In this document: piece by piece, positions 42,420 to 50,766 of the stretch
How positions within the stretch are numbered: the first letter of the stretch is position 1
How the letters are laid out: each line of letters begins with the position of its first letter
Assembly: GCF_021390435.2 (NCBI RefSeq)
Contig: NZ_JAJVCN010000002.1
Location: 62,001-126,000, forward strand
DNA length: 64,000 bases
Reading direction: 5' to 3'
DNA from: Kibdelosporangium philippinense
Lineage (GTDB): Bacteria; Actinomycetota; Actinomycetes; Mycobacteriales; Pseudonocardiaceae
Made by a program: the position numbers and the translations under genes
The notes under the pieces: generated by a model
What the model saw: the letters and a program-made list of their open reading frames with translations, nothing else
Databases searched by the model: none
Told to the model about the DNA's origin: nothing

Positions 42420-42955
42420 ATGCGTCTGTTGGCAGTCGCCGCCGCAGTGGGAGCCGTTGTCGCGTTGTCAGCGACGGCAAGTGCAGCGGCGCCACAAGAC
42501 GCCGAAGGATTCGGCGGACGACATTCCGTACGGGAACACCTATCCAGCCATAACGAGCATCCGCTCGCGTTGTCCACCACCGGAAGCGGGCACTTCCGGG
42601 CGACGCTGAACGAGCGGACGCAGGAAATCTCCTGGCAGCTCAGCTACGCCGACCTGTCAGGCACCATCACCCAAGCTCATATCCACTTCGGCCACGCGTT
42701 CCAGGCAGGCGGGATCAGGCCTTCCTCTGCACGAACGCGGGCAACGGCCCGCCCGGCACGCAGCTGTGCCCGGCCGCGCCAGCGACCGTCAGCGGCACAC
42801 TGCGGGCCGCCGACGTGATCGGACCGACGGCTCAGGGAATCGCGGCAGGTGAGTTCGCCGAGTTCGCGACGGCTTTCCGCACTGGCGTGACGTACGCCAA
42901 CGTGCACACTTCAGCGTTCCCAGCCGGGGAGATCCGGGCCCAGCTGGACCGATGA
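42420..42955 (+). pseudogene. CHRD-domain secreted protein, frameshifted
   Basis: ATG 42420 after GAGGAGG opens a signal peptide (MRLLAVAAAVGAVVALSATA, SA) and a CHRD domain (GSGHFRATLNERTQEISWQL; TITQAHIHFGHAFQAGGI). At about 42714-42719 the homology moves one frame back: AFLCTNAGNGPPGTQLCPAA, TVSGTLRAADVIGPTAQGIA, YANVHTSAFPAGEIRAQLDR, stop 42955. One base appears to be missing. Read as printed, the gene ends in a nonsense tail at 42818. Confidence 0.85.
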
Positions 42956-43031
42956 CCGCAGGGGAAATGCGCGGCGGGTGAGACCGCGCTGGCGAAGGCG
43001 GCGAGTTTCGGCCTCGCCGCCTTCAGCTAAG

Positions 43032-43496
43032 TCAGTCGGCCAGTTCTGGCGGGAAGCCGCCGGTCGAGATCGGGCCCCAGCGCTCGATCGTCACCCGGAT
43101 CAGGCTCTTGTCCTGCTTACGCATGGCGTCGCGGTATTCGTCCCAGTCCGGGTGTTCGCCCGAAATGCACCGGAAGTACTCGACCAACGGTTCCAGCGCG
43201 TCGGGCATGTCGAGCACCTCGGCCTGCCCGTCGAGCTGGACGTACGGGCCGTCCCAGTCGTCGGACAACGTGCATAGCGACACCCGCGGGTCCCGGCGCG
43301 CGTTGACCGCTTTCGCCCGCCGCGGGTACGTGGAGATCACCACGCGCCCCTCGGAGTCGATCCCGCAGGACACCGGGGACATCTGCGGGCTGCCGTCGGC
43401 CCGCCTGGTCACCAGGACCGTGTGATGCCTGGTGCTGAGGAACTCGATGAGTGCCGCACGGTCCACTTTGTCTTTCGTCGCGATCCGTCGAGCCAT
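43032..43496 (-). CDS. PPOX-class F420-dependent oxidoreductase-like protein
   Basis: 154 residues, split-barrel flavin/F420-binding fold: FLSTRHHTVLVTRRADGSPQ (typical opening), RVVISTYPRRAKAVNARRDP, VQLDGQAEVLDMPDALEPL. Actinobacterial members use F420 or bind biliverdin; exact substrate unknown. Divergent from the CPBP protease gene with 22 bases between. Confidence 0.88.
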   Translation of the reverse strand: MARRIATKDKVDRAALIEFLSTRHHTVLVTRRADGSPQMSPVSCGIDSEGRVVISTYPRRAKAVNARRDPRVSLCTLSDDWDGPYVQLDGQAEVLDMPDALEPLVEYFRCISGEHPDWDEYRDAMRKQDKSLIRVTIERWGPISTGGFPPELAD

Positions 43497-43518
43497 GGCC
43501 TAACGGTAACGTGCGAAC

Positions 43519-44322
43519 GTGGCGAATCGACTCCGTGCCTGGCTGGCGCCCCACCGGGACCAAGCGCTGATGACCGACCCGGCCGAGCGCCGGGCCATCG
43601 TGATCGAGCTGATCATCGTTTTCTCGGTCACGCTCGGCATGTCCGGTCTGCGCTCGCTGGTGAGTTTGATCGACTCGCTGCTGCGCCCGGAACCGCTGGC
43701 GAACCAGAGCGTGGCGTTGAACGTCCCGCAGGCCACCTTGGATCTGCTGGACCTGCTCAAGCAGTTGCTCAGCGCCGGCCAATTGTTCGCGTGGGGCGTG
43801 CTGGGGCTGTTTCTGTTGTGGCGCACGGGAAGCAGGCTCGCCGACGTCGGCCTTGACCGCCGCTTCATCGGTGGTGACACGCTGCGCGGCATCGGTCTTG
43901 CCGCGCTGATCGGCATCCCTGGCCTCGGGCTTTACCTGGTGGCGTACGCGATCGGCGCCAGCCTTGAGGTCGTGCCGACCACACTGACCGACACATGGTG
44001 GCGGCCGATCTCGTTGACGATCTCCGCGGCAGGCAACGCATGGGCCGAGGAGGTCCTGGTGATCGGCTATCTGATCACCCGGCTGCGCCAGCTCGGGTTC
44101 GGTGAGAACAAGTCATTGATTGTGTCGTCGGTTCTTCGCGGTTCGTACCACCTGTATCAGGGCTTCGGCGGGTTCGTCGGAAATGTCGTGATGGGCCTGG
44201 TGTTCGGCCGGATCTGGCAGAAGACGAACCGGCTGTGGCCGATGGTCATCGCGCACACGCTTTTGGACGTGGTCGCGTTCGTCGGCTATTCGCTGCTACG
44301 CGGCGTTTCCTGGCTGCCGTAG
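43519..44322 (+). CDS. CPBP-family intramembrane metalloprotease
   Basis: 267 residues, about seven or eight hydrophobic helices. The CPBP (ABI/Rce1-like) motifs are seen as NAWAEEVLVIGYLITRL (Glu-Glu), VLRGSYHLYQGFGGFVGNVV (His) and PMVIAHTLLDVVAF (His). These are glutamate-type intramembrane proteases, sometimes tied to bacteriocin immunity. GTG start at 43519. No peptide gene is visible next to it. Confidence 0.9.
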   Translation: MANRLRAWLAPHRDQALMTDPAERRAIVIELIIVFSVTLGMSGLRSLVSLIDSLLRPEPLANQSVALNVPQATLDLLDLLKQLLSAGQLFAWGVLGLFLLWRTGSRLADVGLDRRFIGGDTLRGIGLAALIGIPGLGLYLVAYAIGASLEVVPTTLTDTWWRPISLTISAAGNAWAEEVLVIGYLITRLRQLGFGENKSLIVSSVLRGSYHLYQGFGGFVGNVVMGLVFGRIWQKTNRLWPMVIAHTLLDVVAFVGYSLLRGVSWLP

Positions 44323-44377
44323 GGGAACAAGTGCCGGAAAACGTGTCTTTTTTCGCACTGGGCATGCCGTTTCGACC

Positions 44378-44794
44378 ATGCATCGCCAACGTGCCGTGAA
44401 TGCGGAAAGAATCGTGGCCGAACGGACCGCGCGGCAGGCGCCCACGGTCGGGCGCATGCTGGCCTACGCCCCGCCCGCCACGATGGAGATCTCGAACGCT
44501 CCGGTGTGCGCACAATGGCCGCTCAAGCCGAACGACCGGTTCACCAGCCCGTTCACGGCACGGACCGCCACGCCGATCGTGGTTGTCGGCACGACCGGCG
44601 ACACGGCGACGCCCTATCAGCAGGCGGTGTCCCTATCCAGGACTTTGGGCAATGCGCGGCTGGTGACCACGCGGGGCGAGGGGCATGCGGCGTATTGGTC
44701 GGATCCTTGTGTGCGGCAGGCGGTTGACCGGTTCTTCTTGACCGGCGAGGCACCGGCTGACGGGACGGTGTGCGTTCAGCCCAAGGCTTTGTAG
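44378..44794 (+). pseudogene. C-terminal remnant of a TAP-like alpha/beta hydrolase
   Basis: 138 residues corresponding only to the C-terminal third of secreted tripeptidyl-peptidase-like hydrolases: PVCAQWPLKPNDRFTSPF, PIVVVGTTGDTATPYQQAV (catalytic Asp), RLVTTRGEGHAAYWSDPCVR (catalytic His), VDRFFLTGEAPADGTVCV. The signal peptide and nucleophile Ser (GxSxG) are absent; the preceding sequence belongs to the CPBP gene. A decayed gene. Confidence 0.8.
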
Positions 44795-45669
44795 CGCATT
44801 TTGTCGACGCCGTTCTCCGGGCCCGCCGGAATTCCGGACGCCTCGAACAACTCGCCGACCCGGTCGGTCAACTCGGCCGGGTCCCAGCGACGCCCGCCCG
44901 CCTTGATCTCGGCGGCGGAGGTGAACGGCTGGAAGATCTCGATGCTGTCGCCTTGGACGCCGAACACCTTGCCGCTGATGTGCCCGGAGTCCGCCGAACA
45001 CAGGTAGGTCACCATTGGCGCGACGTTGTCGGCGTCGAGGAACAGGAATTCGCCGTTCTTGGCCTGGTGTTCATCGTCGACGATGTCCGTGGTCATCCGG
45101 GTCAGCGCCATGGGTGCGATCGCGTTCGACGTGACACCGTACTGCGCCATTTCACTCGCGACAGTCGCGGTAAGCACGGCGATTCCGGCTTTCGCGGCAC
45201 TGTAGTTCGCCTGACCGTAGAACCCGAACAGACCGGCGACCGATGTCGTGTGCACGATCCGGCCCGGTCGCCCGCTTGCGCGCCAATAGCGGCACACCGC
45301 ACGCGTCGGTACGAAATGGCCGCGCAGATGCACCCGGATCACCGAGTCCCACTCTTCGTCGGTCATGTTGGCCAGTTCGTTGGTCCGCAGAATGCCCGCG
45401 TTGTTCACCAACGCGTCAAGGCGCCCGAACTCCTCGACAGTGGACGCGACCACCCGGTCGACGAAATCGGTCTCCGCCACATCACCGGACGCCACGATCG
45501 CGCGCCCACCAGCGGCGATGATCTCGTCAGCCACGTCGTAGGCGGGAGATGGATCGAATTCCGCCAGCACGACCGCGGCACCTTGGCGGGCGCATTCCAG
45601 CGCTTCCGCACGACCGATACCGCGGCCCGCACCCGTGACGATGACCACTCTGCCGTCGAGAATGCCCAT
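44776..45669 (-). CDS. SDR-family oxidoreductase (acyl-carrier/hydroxyacyl type)
   Basis: 297 residues: TGAGRGIGRAEAL cofactor loop, NNAGILRTNELANM, catalytic Ser in HTTSVAGLFGFYGQ and YSAAKAG Tyr-Lys. It is longer than a minimal SDR because of a C-terminal extension (FTSAAEIKAGGRRWDPAELT), as in multifunctional beta-oxidation-like or steroid SDRs. Substrate unknown. Its end overlaps the TAP-like remnant by 19 bases; the solute-binding lipoprotein gene precedes it by 9 bases. Confidence 0.9.
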   Translation of the reverse strand: MGILDGRVVIVTGAGRGIGRAEALECARQGAAVVLAEFDPSPAYDVADEIIAAGGRAIVASGDVAETDFVDRVVASTVEEFGRLDALVNNAGILRTNELANMTDEEWDSVIRVHLRGHFVPTRAVCRYWRASGRPGRIVHTTSVAGLFGFYGQANYSAAKAGIAVLTATVASEMAQYGVTSNAIAPMALTRMTTDIVDDEHQAKNGEFLFLDADNVAPMVTYLCSADSGHISGKVFGVQGDSIEIFQPFTSAAEIKAGGRRWDPAELTDRVGELFEASGIPAGPENGVDKMRYKALG

Positions 45670-45678
45670 ACGACCAGG

Positions 45679-46476
45679 CTACGGACTGTCCACAATCTCC
45701 GGCCGGATTGCCGCTTGGTAGCCGCCAAGGTTTTCGCGGACGAACCGGTCCCAGCTGCCGTCAGCCAGCATGGCCCGCAGGGCGTCGGTCACCTTGGCAC
45801 GGCGACCGTCGCCCTTCCGCAACCCGATTCCGTACCGCTCGGTGGAAAACGGCTTACCCACGACCTTGAGCTTGTCCGGGTACTGCGCGGCATAGCCTGC
45901 CAGGATCACGTCGTCGGTGGTGACCGCGTCGATGTCGCCGTTGAGCAACGCGGCGATGCACTCGGGGTAGGAGTCGCGCTGGTCGAGGGTGACGCTTTGC
46001 GCGTAGGACGCTTGCACCTGTCGCGCGGGCGTCGAACCTGCCACCGAGCACAGCCGCCAATCGCTGTCGTTCAAGGACTCCGGACCGTCGATGTCCGAGT
46101 TGGTCTTACGTACCAACAGACTCTGCCCAGCCACGAAGTACGGCCCGGCGAAGTCGACGCGCTGCTTGCGGTCCGCGGTGATCGAGTACGTCGCCACGAC
46201 CATATCGGCTTTCTGTTGCTCGAGCATGTTTTCCCGCTCGGTGGGGCGCGCCTCGACGAACGTGACGTTGCGCTTGTCCGCGCCCAGGCGCTCGGCCACG
46301 TACTCGGCCACGTCGACGTCGAACCCAGCGTAGCCGCCGTCTGGATCCCGGGTGCCCAGCCCCGGCTGGTCGAACCGGATGCCGACGGTGAGCTTCGGGC
46401 CAGCTGGTGGCTCGTCACCGCCGCCGCATCCTGTGACCACCAGCAGCACTGTCACCGCCAGCATGGCACCGCGCAT
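45679..46476 (-). CDS. Solute-binding lipoprotein (glutamate/polar amino acid type)
   Basis: 265 residues. Lipoprotein signal MRGAMLAVTVLLVVTGC; periplasmic-binding fold of the SBP_bac_3 class with GYAGFDVDVAEYVAERLGAD, MVVATYSITADRKQRVDFAG, YFVAGQSLLVRK and VTTDDVILAGYAAQYPD. It should bind an amino acid such as glutamate outside the membrane. No permease or ATPase genes are adjacent, so its transporter is elsewhere, or it acts as a sensor component. Confidence 0.9.
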   Translation of the reverse strand: MRGAMLAVTVLLVVTGCGGGDEPPAGPKLTVGIRFDQPGLGTRDPDGGYAGFDVDVAEYVAERLGADKRNVTFVEARPTERENMLEQQKADMVVATYSITADRKQRVDFAGPYFVAGQSLLVRKTNSDIDGPESLNDSDWRLCSVAGSTPARQVQASYAQSVTLDQRDSYPECIAALLNGDIDAVTTDDVILAGYAAQYPDKLKVVGKPFSTERYGIGLRKGDGRRAKVTDALRAMLADGSWDRFVRENLGGYQAAIRPEIVDSP

Positions 46477-46955
46477 GGACTCAGCTCCCCGACACCCCTG
46501 GACTCAGCGACCGACTCCTGGGCTCAGCGACCCGGCTTTGCTGACGGACCGCACCGACGTGGCTGAAGTCCGACGGACCGCACCGGCTCGCTTGCGTGGC
46601 TACCGCACCGGCTTGGCTGCTTGGCTGAAGTCCGACCGGCCACATTGGCGTCGCTGAAGTCCAACCCGACCGTACCTGAACTTACAGCGCGACCTGAACT
46701 CCAGTGCGGCCGTACTCACCTGCTGTGTCGCCCCCGCACGCCTTCCGATCTCGGCAACGAGCGAGGCGGGCGCACGGTTCCGACTCGGACCAATTATGTC
46801 GGACGGGTTGACATCGTTCGCGCGCAACGAATGATGCATGGTTCACTCCACAGACGAAACGATTCGTTGTTGTATGCCTCCTTCACCGCATGTTTCGATC
46901 ATAAATGCTGCCTGAGCACGACGATTTACATATCCAGCCGCTAAGCTGGGTTCTC
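46477..46955. repeat. Repeat-rich intergenic region (479 bp)
   Basis: No convincing gene. The first 220 bases are built from degenerate units: GACTCAGC-type (46487, 46501, and GGCTCAGCGACC at 46520), GGACCGCACCG twice (about 46545 and 46574) and GGCTGAAGTCCGAC or close variants three to four times (about 46561, 46620, 46648). From about 46800 the sequence becomes AT-richer, with AACGATTCGTT near 46859, and likely holds the arginine deiminase promoter. Confidence 0.65.
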
Positions 46956-48176
46956 GTGACCACAGACGTGCAAGTCCAGGCACAGCCCCGCGTTGACAGC
47001 GAGGTAGGCACGCTTCGTTCGGTGCTGCTGCACCGGCCGGGCGCCGAGCTCAAGCGGCTCACCCCACGCAACAACGACAAACTGCTCTTCGACGGTATCC
47101 CGTGGGTGGACCGGGCGCAGGAGGAGCACGACGCGTTCGCGGAAGTTCTTGCGGGCCGTGGTGTTGAAGTGATGTTGCTGGCCGATGTCCTTGGCAAGGC
47201 GTTGGAGGACAGTCGGGCTCGCACGACCGGCGTGCTGACCGCTGTTGACGAGCGGCGGCTTGGCTATGAGCTTGCGGATTCACTGCGGTCACATCTGTCC
47301 AGTGTGGACGCTAAGACTCTCGCGCATGTGCTTACCGCGGGGATGACCTTCGAGGAATTGCCCGTTGCCGAGGGGGCTTCCTTGGTGCGGCGGATGCATT
47401 CGCCTTATGACTTCGCCATCGATCCGCTGCCGAACCTGCTGTTCAGCCGCGACTCTTCGGTGTGGATTGGCGACCGGGTCGCCATCGCCTCGCTCGCGAT
47501 GCCTGCGCGTGTAAGGGAAACCTCTGTACTGGACCTGGTTTACGCGTACCACCCGCGTTTCCGGTTGTCTGGCCGCGCTTATGGCGCGCATTCGGCTCCG
47601 GTCGAGGGCGGCGACGTTCTTCTGCTCGCGCCTGGCGTGCTAGCTATTGGCGTTGGCGAGCGTACGACGCCCGCGGGCGCGGAATCCCTTGCACGGTCCG
47701 CTTTCAACGACGGTCTCGCGCACACCGTGCTCGCTGTGCCGATTGCACAGGACCGCGCGACCATGCACCTCGACACTGTGTGCACGATGGTCGATCGGGA
47801 CGCGGTCGTCATGTACCCGGCTGTGCGGGACACGTTGCTCGCGTATCCGATGCAGTCCGACGGGTCTGGCGGAGTTGTTGCATCCGGTCCTGTGCCTTTC
47901 TTGTCGGCCGCGGCTGAAGCAATGGGAATCGAGCGTCTTCGGGTCATCGATACTGGCCTTGACTCCGTCACCGCCGAACGTGAGCAATGGGACGACGGCA
48001 ACAACACCTTGGCGCTTGCTCCGGGTGTTGTTGTGGCTTACGAGCGGAACGTCGAAACCAATGCCAGACTGGCGGAGGCGGGCATCGAGGTGCTTGCCAT
48101 CAGTGGGTCTGAGCTGGGATCGGGCCGGGGTGGGCCGCGCTGCATGTCGTGCCCGATCAACCGGGACTCGCTGTAG
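46956..48176 (+). CDS. arcA: Arginine deiminase
   Basis: Hydrolyses arginine to citrulline and ammonia, first step of the ATP-yielding arginine pathway. 406 residues from GTG 46956. Guanidino-modifying fold with PNLLFSRDSSVWIGDRV, the HxD pair in MHLDTVCTMVDRDAVVMYP and the C-terminal catalytic Cys in GPRCMSCPINRDSL. Length matches the family. No arcB/arcC genes are adjacent, so it may serve acid or energy stress alone. Confidence 0.96.
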   Translation: MTTDVQVQAQPRVDSEVGTLRSVLLHRPGAELKRLTPRNNDKLLFDGIPWVDRAQEEHDAFAEVLAGRGVEVMLLADVLGKALEDSRARTTGVLTAVDERRLGYELADSLRSHLSSVDAKTLAHVLTAGMTFEELPVAEGASLVRRMHSPYDFAIDPLPNLLFSRDSSVWIGDRVAIASLAMPARVRETSVLDLVYAYHPRFRLSGRAYGAHSAPVEGGDVLLLAPGVLAIGVGERTTPAGAESLARSAFNDGLAHTVLAVPIAQDRATMHLDTVCTMVDRDAVVMYPAVRDTLLAYPMQSDGSGGVVASGPVPFLSAAAEAMGIERLRVIDTGLDSVTAEREQWDDGNNTLALAPGVVVAYERNVETNARLAEAGIEVLAISGSELGSGRGGPRCMSCPINRDSL

Positions 48177-48181
48177 AGAAA

Positions 48182-48195
48182 TTAGGAATGCCTAA
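48182..48195. promoter_or_regulatory. Iron box 1 upstream of ferritin
   Basis: TTAGGAATGCCTAA, a palindromic IdeR/DtxR-type core (TTAGG-N4-CCTAA), starts five bases after the arcA stop and lies about 110 bases before the ferritin ATG. Confidence 0.75.
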
Positions 48196-48216
48196 CCTGA
48201 AATAGGGCGTCTTAAT

Positions 48217-48235
48217 TTTAGTTAGGCTTTCCTAA
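48217..48235. promoter_or_regulatory. Iron box 2 upstream of ferritin
   Basis: TTTAGTTAGGCTTTCCTAA matches 15 of 19 positions of the IdeR consensus. With box 1 it forms a tandem array ending about 70 bases before the ferritin ATG. Mycobacterial bfrB is activated by IdeR from such a distal tandem array, so activation by iron is likely. Confidence 0.82.
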
Positions 48236-48306
48236 AAAGCGTCACAATCGGTTGGTTTTCGCCACATAATTTGATACCTAATGGGTGACCGAGCTACCGT
48301 GGAAAT

Positions 48307-48837
48307 ATGACCAGCAAGTTCCACAAGCTGCTGCAGCAGCAGATCCGAAACGAGTTCACGGCTTCCCAGCAGTACATCGCGGTGGCGGTGTGGTTCGACG
48401 ACCAGGACCTCCCGCAGCTGGCCAAGCACTTCTACCACCAGGCGCTGGAAGAGCGTAACCACGCCATGATGATCGTGCAGTACCTGCTGGACAACGACGT
48501 CAAGGTGGCGATCCCCGGTCTCGACGAGGTGCGCAACGACTTCGCCGAGGCGGCCGAGCTGGTCGAGCTGGCCCTCAAGCAGGAGCGCCAGGTCACCGAC
48601 GAGGTGATCGCACTGGCCAAGGCCGCCCGCGACGAGGACGACTACAAGGGCGAGCAGTTCATGCAGTGGTTCCTCAAGGAGCAGGTTGAGGAGGTCGCCC
48701 AGATGTCGACCCTGCTCAACGTGGTCAAGCGGAGCAACGGCAACCTGTTCGACGTCGAGACCTTCATGGCCCGTGAGTCCGTCGGCGACGGCGGCAGCGA
48801 CTCCGGCGCCCCGCGCGCGGCAGGCGGCGCGCTCTAA
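48307..48837 (+). CDS. bfrB: Ferritin (BfrB-like)
   Basis: 176 residues, four-helix ferritin. Ferroxidase residues are in place: Glu in QIRNEFTASQQYIAVAVWF, the EERNH of HQALEERNHAMMIVQYL, and Gln/Glu in QFMQWFLKEQVEEVAQMS. The Gly/Ser-rich tail (GDGGSDSGAPRAAGGAL) resembles BfrB of actinobacteria. Iron storage in 24-mer cages; not the haem-binding bacterioferritin. The tandem iron boxes upstream point to IdeR control. Confidence 0.95.
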   Translation: MTSKFHKLLQQQIRNEFTASQQYIAVAVWFDDQDLPQLAKHFYHQALEERNHAMMIVQYLLDNDVKVAIPGLDEVRNDFAEAAELVELALKQERQVTDEVIALAKAARDEDDYKGEQFMQWFLKEQVEEVAQMSTLLNVVKRSNGNLFDVETFMARESVGDGGSDSGAPRAAGGAL

Positions 48838-48855
48838 GCGGCTTGCGTGACCGGG

Positions 48856-49419
48856 TCATCCCCGCACGTTGCGGACCACGTCCTCGGCGATGCGGACGGC
48901 CCGGTCACAAAAATCCACCTTCTTGTCCTGGAAGTAGATCTTGATACTTTCGGTCGTGGACAGTCCAATGAGGACAGCACAGTGCTCTGCTCCTGGCCGC
49001 TTGATCGCGGGCTGTCCCTCCACTGTGATCGAGACCGAGGCGTCGCCGATCCACTCTCCCGTCTCCCTGCGGTGAGCCAGCGCGAACAGGTCCGTGCCGT
49101 CGTGGCGGTACCAGATGGAGTAATCCACGGTCACGTCCGCCAATGAGTCGCGCACACAGTAGGACTCCTCAGGCACGACGCCAGGCCGTTTCTCCAACGG
49201 ATAGCCAAGAGCGGCCGCCTGTTCATCGGTGAACAAGTCACAGGGCCGGTCCCGGAACTTGCTCGCGTCCAGTGGGCGCGGAATCGGCGGCGGGATCGTA
49301 GGAATCCCAGGCCTGATTCTCGTCGGCGTGGGAGTCGCAGTTGTGCGATCAGCTTGCGGCGGTTCGGAACACGCAGCGAGCAGGAGCAGTGTCGTGATTC
49401 CCATCAGTATCTGCTTCAC
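48856..49419 (-). CDS. DUF3558 lipoprotein
   Basis: 187 residues. Lipoprotein signal MKQILMGITTLLLLAAC, Thr/Pro-rich linker, then a DUF3558 domain (FRDRPCDLFTDEQAAALGYP; GQPAIKRPGAEHCAVLIGLS; VDFCDRAVRIAEDVV) with conserved Cys pairs. DUF3558 lipoproteins often accompany type VII secretion substrates in Pseudonocardiaceae, as here. Its ATG overlaps the preceding stop (ATGA); it is the last gene of a three-gene operon. Confidence 0.88.
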   Translation of the reverse strand: MKQILMGITTLLLLAACSEPPQADRTTATPTPTRIRPGIPTIPPPIPRPLDASKFRDRPCDLFTDEQAAALGYPLEKRPGVVPEESYCVRDSLADVTVDYSIWYRHDGTDLFALAHRRETGEWIGDASVSITVEGQPAIKRPGAEHCAVLIGLSTTESIKIYFQDKKVDFCDRAVRIAEDVVRNVRG

Positions 49420-50360
49420 ACTGGTCTCCCGCCGAGTCGTCGGCCGATCTCGCTGTCGCGTTCGGCCCGCTTCTCCTCAAGATATTTCCGGTGTTCATCA
49501 GCCACGATTTCCGCTACAGGCCCGCTACGCAGCACGTCGTGCGTGAAGTACTCGTATTTGAACGCATCCCCACGGACATCACAGATCGGTGGGAGCGGTG
49601 CGTGCATCGGAGATGGCGCCTCCGCATCAGCTGCCCGATCACCAAGGGTCTTCGTAATCCGGTCGAGCGACATCCCGAACGACTGGAACAGCTCATCCGC
49701 CTGGCGCCGATAGGTCTCCATGACCTGGTCGGAATCGTCGCCTTCGATGACCCGCTGGGAGTAGTCCTTCCCGATCTGCACCGCTGTGTCGATCGTCGTT
49801 CCCCGCAGGTTGCCAGCGCTTGCGTCAAGCACACCACTGGCAACGTTGAACACGGTCGCCCAAAGGAACTTGGTGTCTTCCTTCTGCTCCTCGGCTTTCG
49901 CGTTTCGGGCCGCCGCTTCGGTGGCCATCACAAGGTTGTAGTAGACGTTCCTGGTCTCGATGGCGACCGCATACGCCGCTGCGAGGCACTGCATGCCTTG
50001 GAGCACGCTCTGCTGCTGTTCGTGGCAGAACGTCTCCATCATGTCGATCTGTCGCTTGAACGCTTCGGCGGCTTCGCCTTTCCAGTCAGCGAGATGCCGG
50101 ATGCTCTCCTTCAGATCGGCGTCCGCCGGATAGTTCGCGCCGATGGACAATGCGACTTCGCTCAGTCGGTCGTACTCGTCCGCCAGTTTCTCCGGGTCGA
50201 GGCTCAGGACGATCTTTGTGTCGACATCGACCGCGTAGTAGTGCTCACGCGGAAATTCGGCGGTACCGAACCAGCCGTCGTCTTCCTTCAGCCAGACGAA
50301 TGTTGCTTGCAGGTGATCCGTCACCTGCACAATCGTGTCGTCCGATCTCCAAGCGCCCAT
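49416..50360 (-). CDS. WXG100-like/type VII secretion-associated protein
   Basis: 314 residues, largely helical. A WXG-type turn is seen in IRHLADWKGEAAEAFKRQID near residue 95, flanked by long helices, then coiled helical regions (EAAARNAKAEEQKEDTKFLW) and a charged tail (HRKYLEEKRAERDSEIGRRL). No transmembrane segment or nuclease motif. Together with the EspC-like gene two bases upstream, it looks like an exported type VII substrate or its carrier; toxin activity is not demonstrated by any motif. Confidence 0.72.
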   Translation of the reverse strand: MGAWRSDDTIVQVTDHLQATFVWLKEDDGWFGTAEFPREHYYAVDVDTKIVLSLDPEKLADEYDRLSEVALSIGANYPADADLKESIRHLADWKGEAAEAFKRQIDMMETFCHEQQQSVLQGMQCLAAAYAVAIETRNVYYNLVMATEAAARNAKAEEQKEDTKFLWATVFNVASGVLDASAGNLRGTTIDTAVQIGKDYSQRVIEGDDSDQVMETYRRQADELFQSFGMSLDRITKTLGDRAADAEAPSPMHAPLPPICDVRGDAFKYEYFTHDVLRSGPVAEIVADEHRKYLEEKRAERDSEIGRRLGGRPV

Positions 50361-50362
50361 GG

Positions 50363-50653
50363 TCAGAGCCGCCCGTCGGCACGCCGGTAGAGATTGATGA
50401 TCTCACGCAATGCCGAAGCATTGGCTTCCAGCACATCGCAGGCGACTCGCAACCGTCGTGCCTGTATGTCACCCCAATGGTGATATGCCGGTTCAAGACG
50501 GTCGGCGGCGTCGAAACTGCCTGCCCCTTTCAGGCTTTCGTCGGCTGCCAATGTCAGCACCGGTTGGCGCAGATGTCCGACCGCGCTTGGCAATGTCCTG
50601 GTAGCGGTTATTTCGGCTTCGTCAAGGTCGATCTTGAAGCCTTCGTTCGACAT
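50363..50653 (-). CDS. EspC-like small type VII secretion protein
   Basis: 96 residues, two helices joined around a turn (SFDAADRLEPAYHHWGDIQA), ending RREADGRL-like (LYRRADGRL). The size and helical hairpin resemble the EspC/DUF2580 group of ESX-secreted proteins in actinobacteria. GGGGA before the ATG. First gene of the operon with the WXG-like and DUF3558 genes. No ESX machinery genes are present in the window. Confidence 0.75.
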   Translation of the reverse strand: MSNEGFKIDLDEAEITATRTLPSAVGHLRQPVLTLAADESLKGAGSFDAADRLEPAYHHWGDIQARRLRVACDVLEANASALREIINLYRRADGRL

Positions 50654-50766
50654 GAGTTCCCCTCTCCCCTGGGCGAACTACTTCGACGGATGCGCCCGCC
50701 GATACGTTCCGCAACCGCGTCAGCACGTTACGAGAAGGGGAGAGTGACTGGATAGCGCCGAACTGG

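Noticed and set aside
43519..44322. CPBP protease as a bacteriocin immunity gene
   Set aside because: No small peptide, ABC exporter or modification gene lies nearby.
46487..46660. Possible CRISPR array in the same spacer
   Set aside because: Units are degenerate, of uneven spacing and not separated by unique spacers; no cas genes in the window.
46600..46944. Small open frames in the repeat-rich spacer before arcA
   Set aside because: Built from the repeat units, with no conserved motif or ribosome site on either strand.
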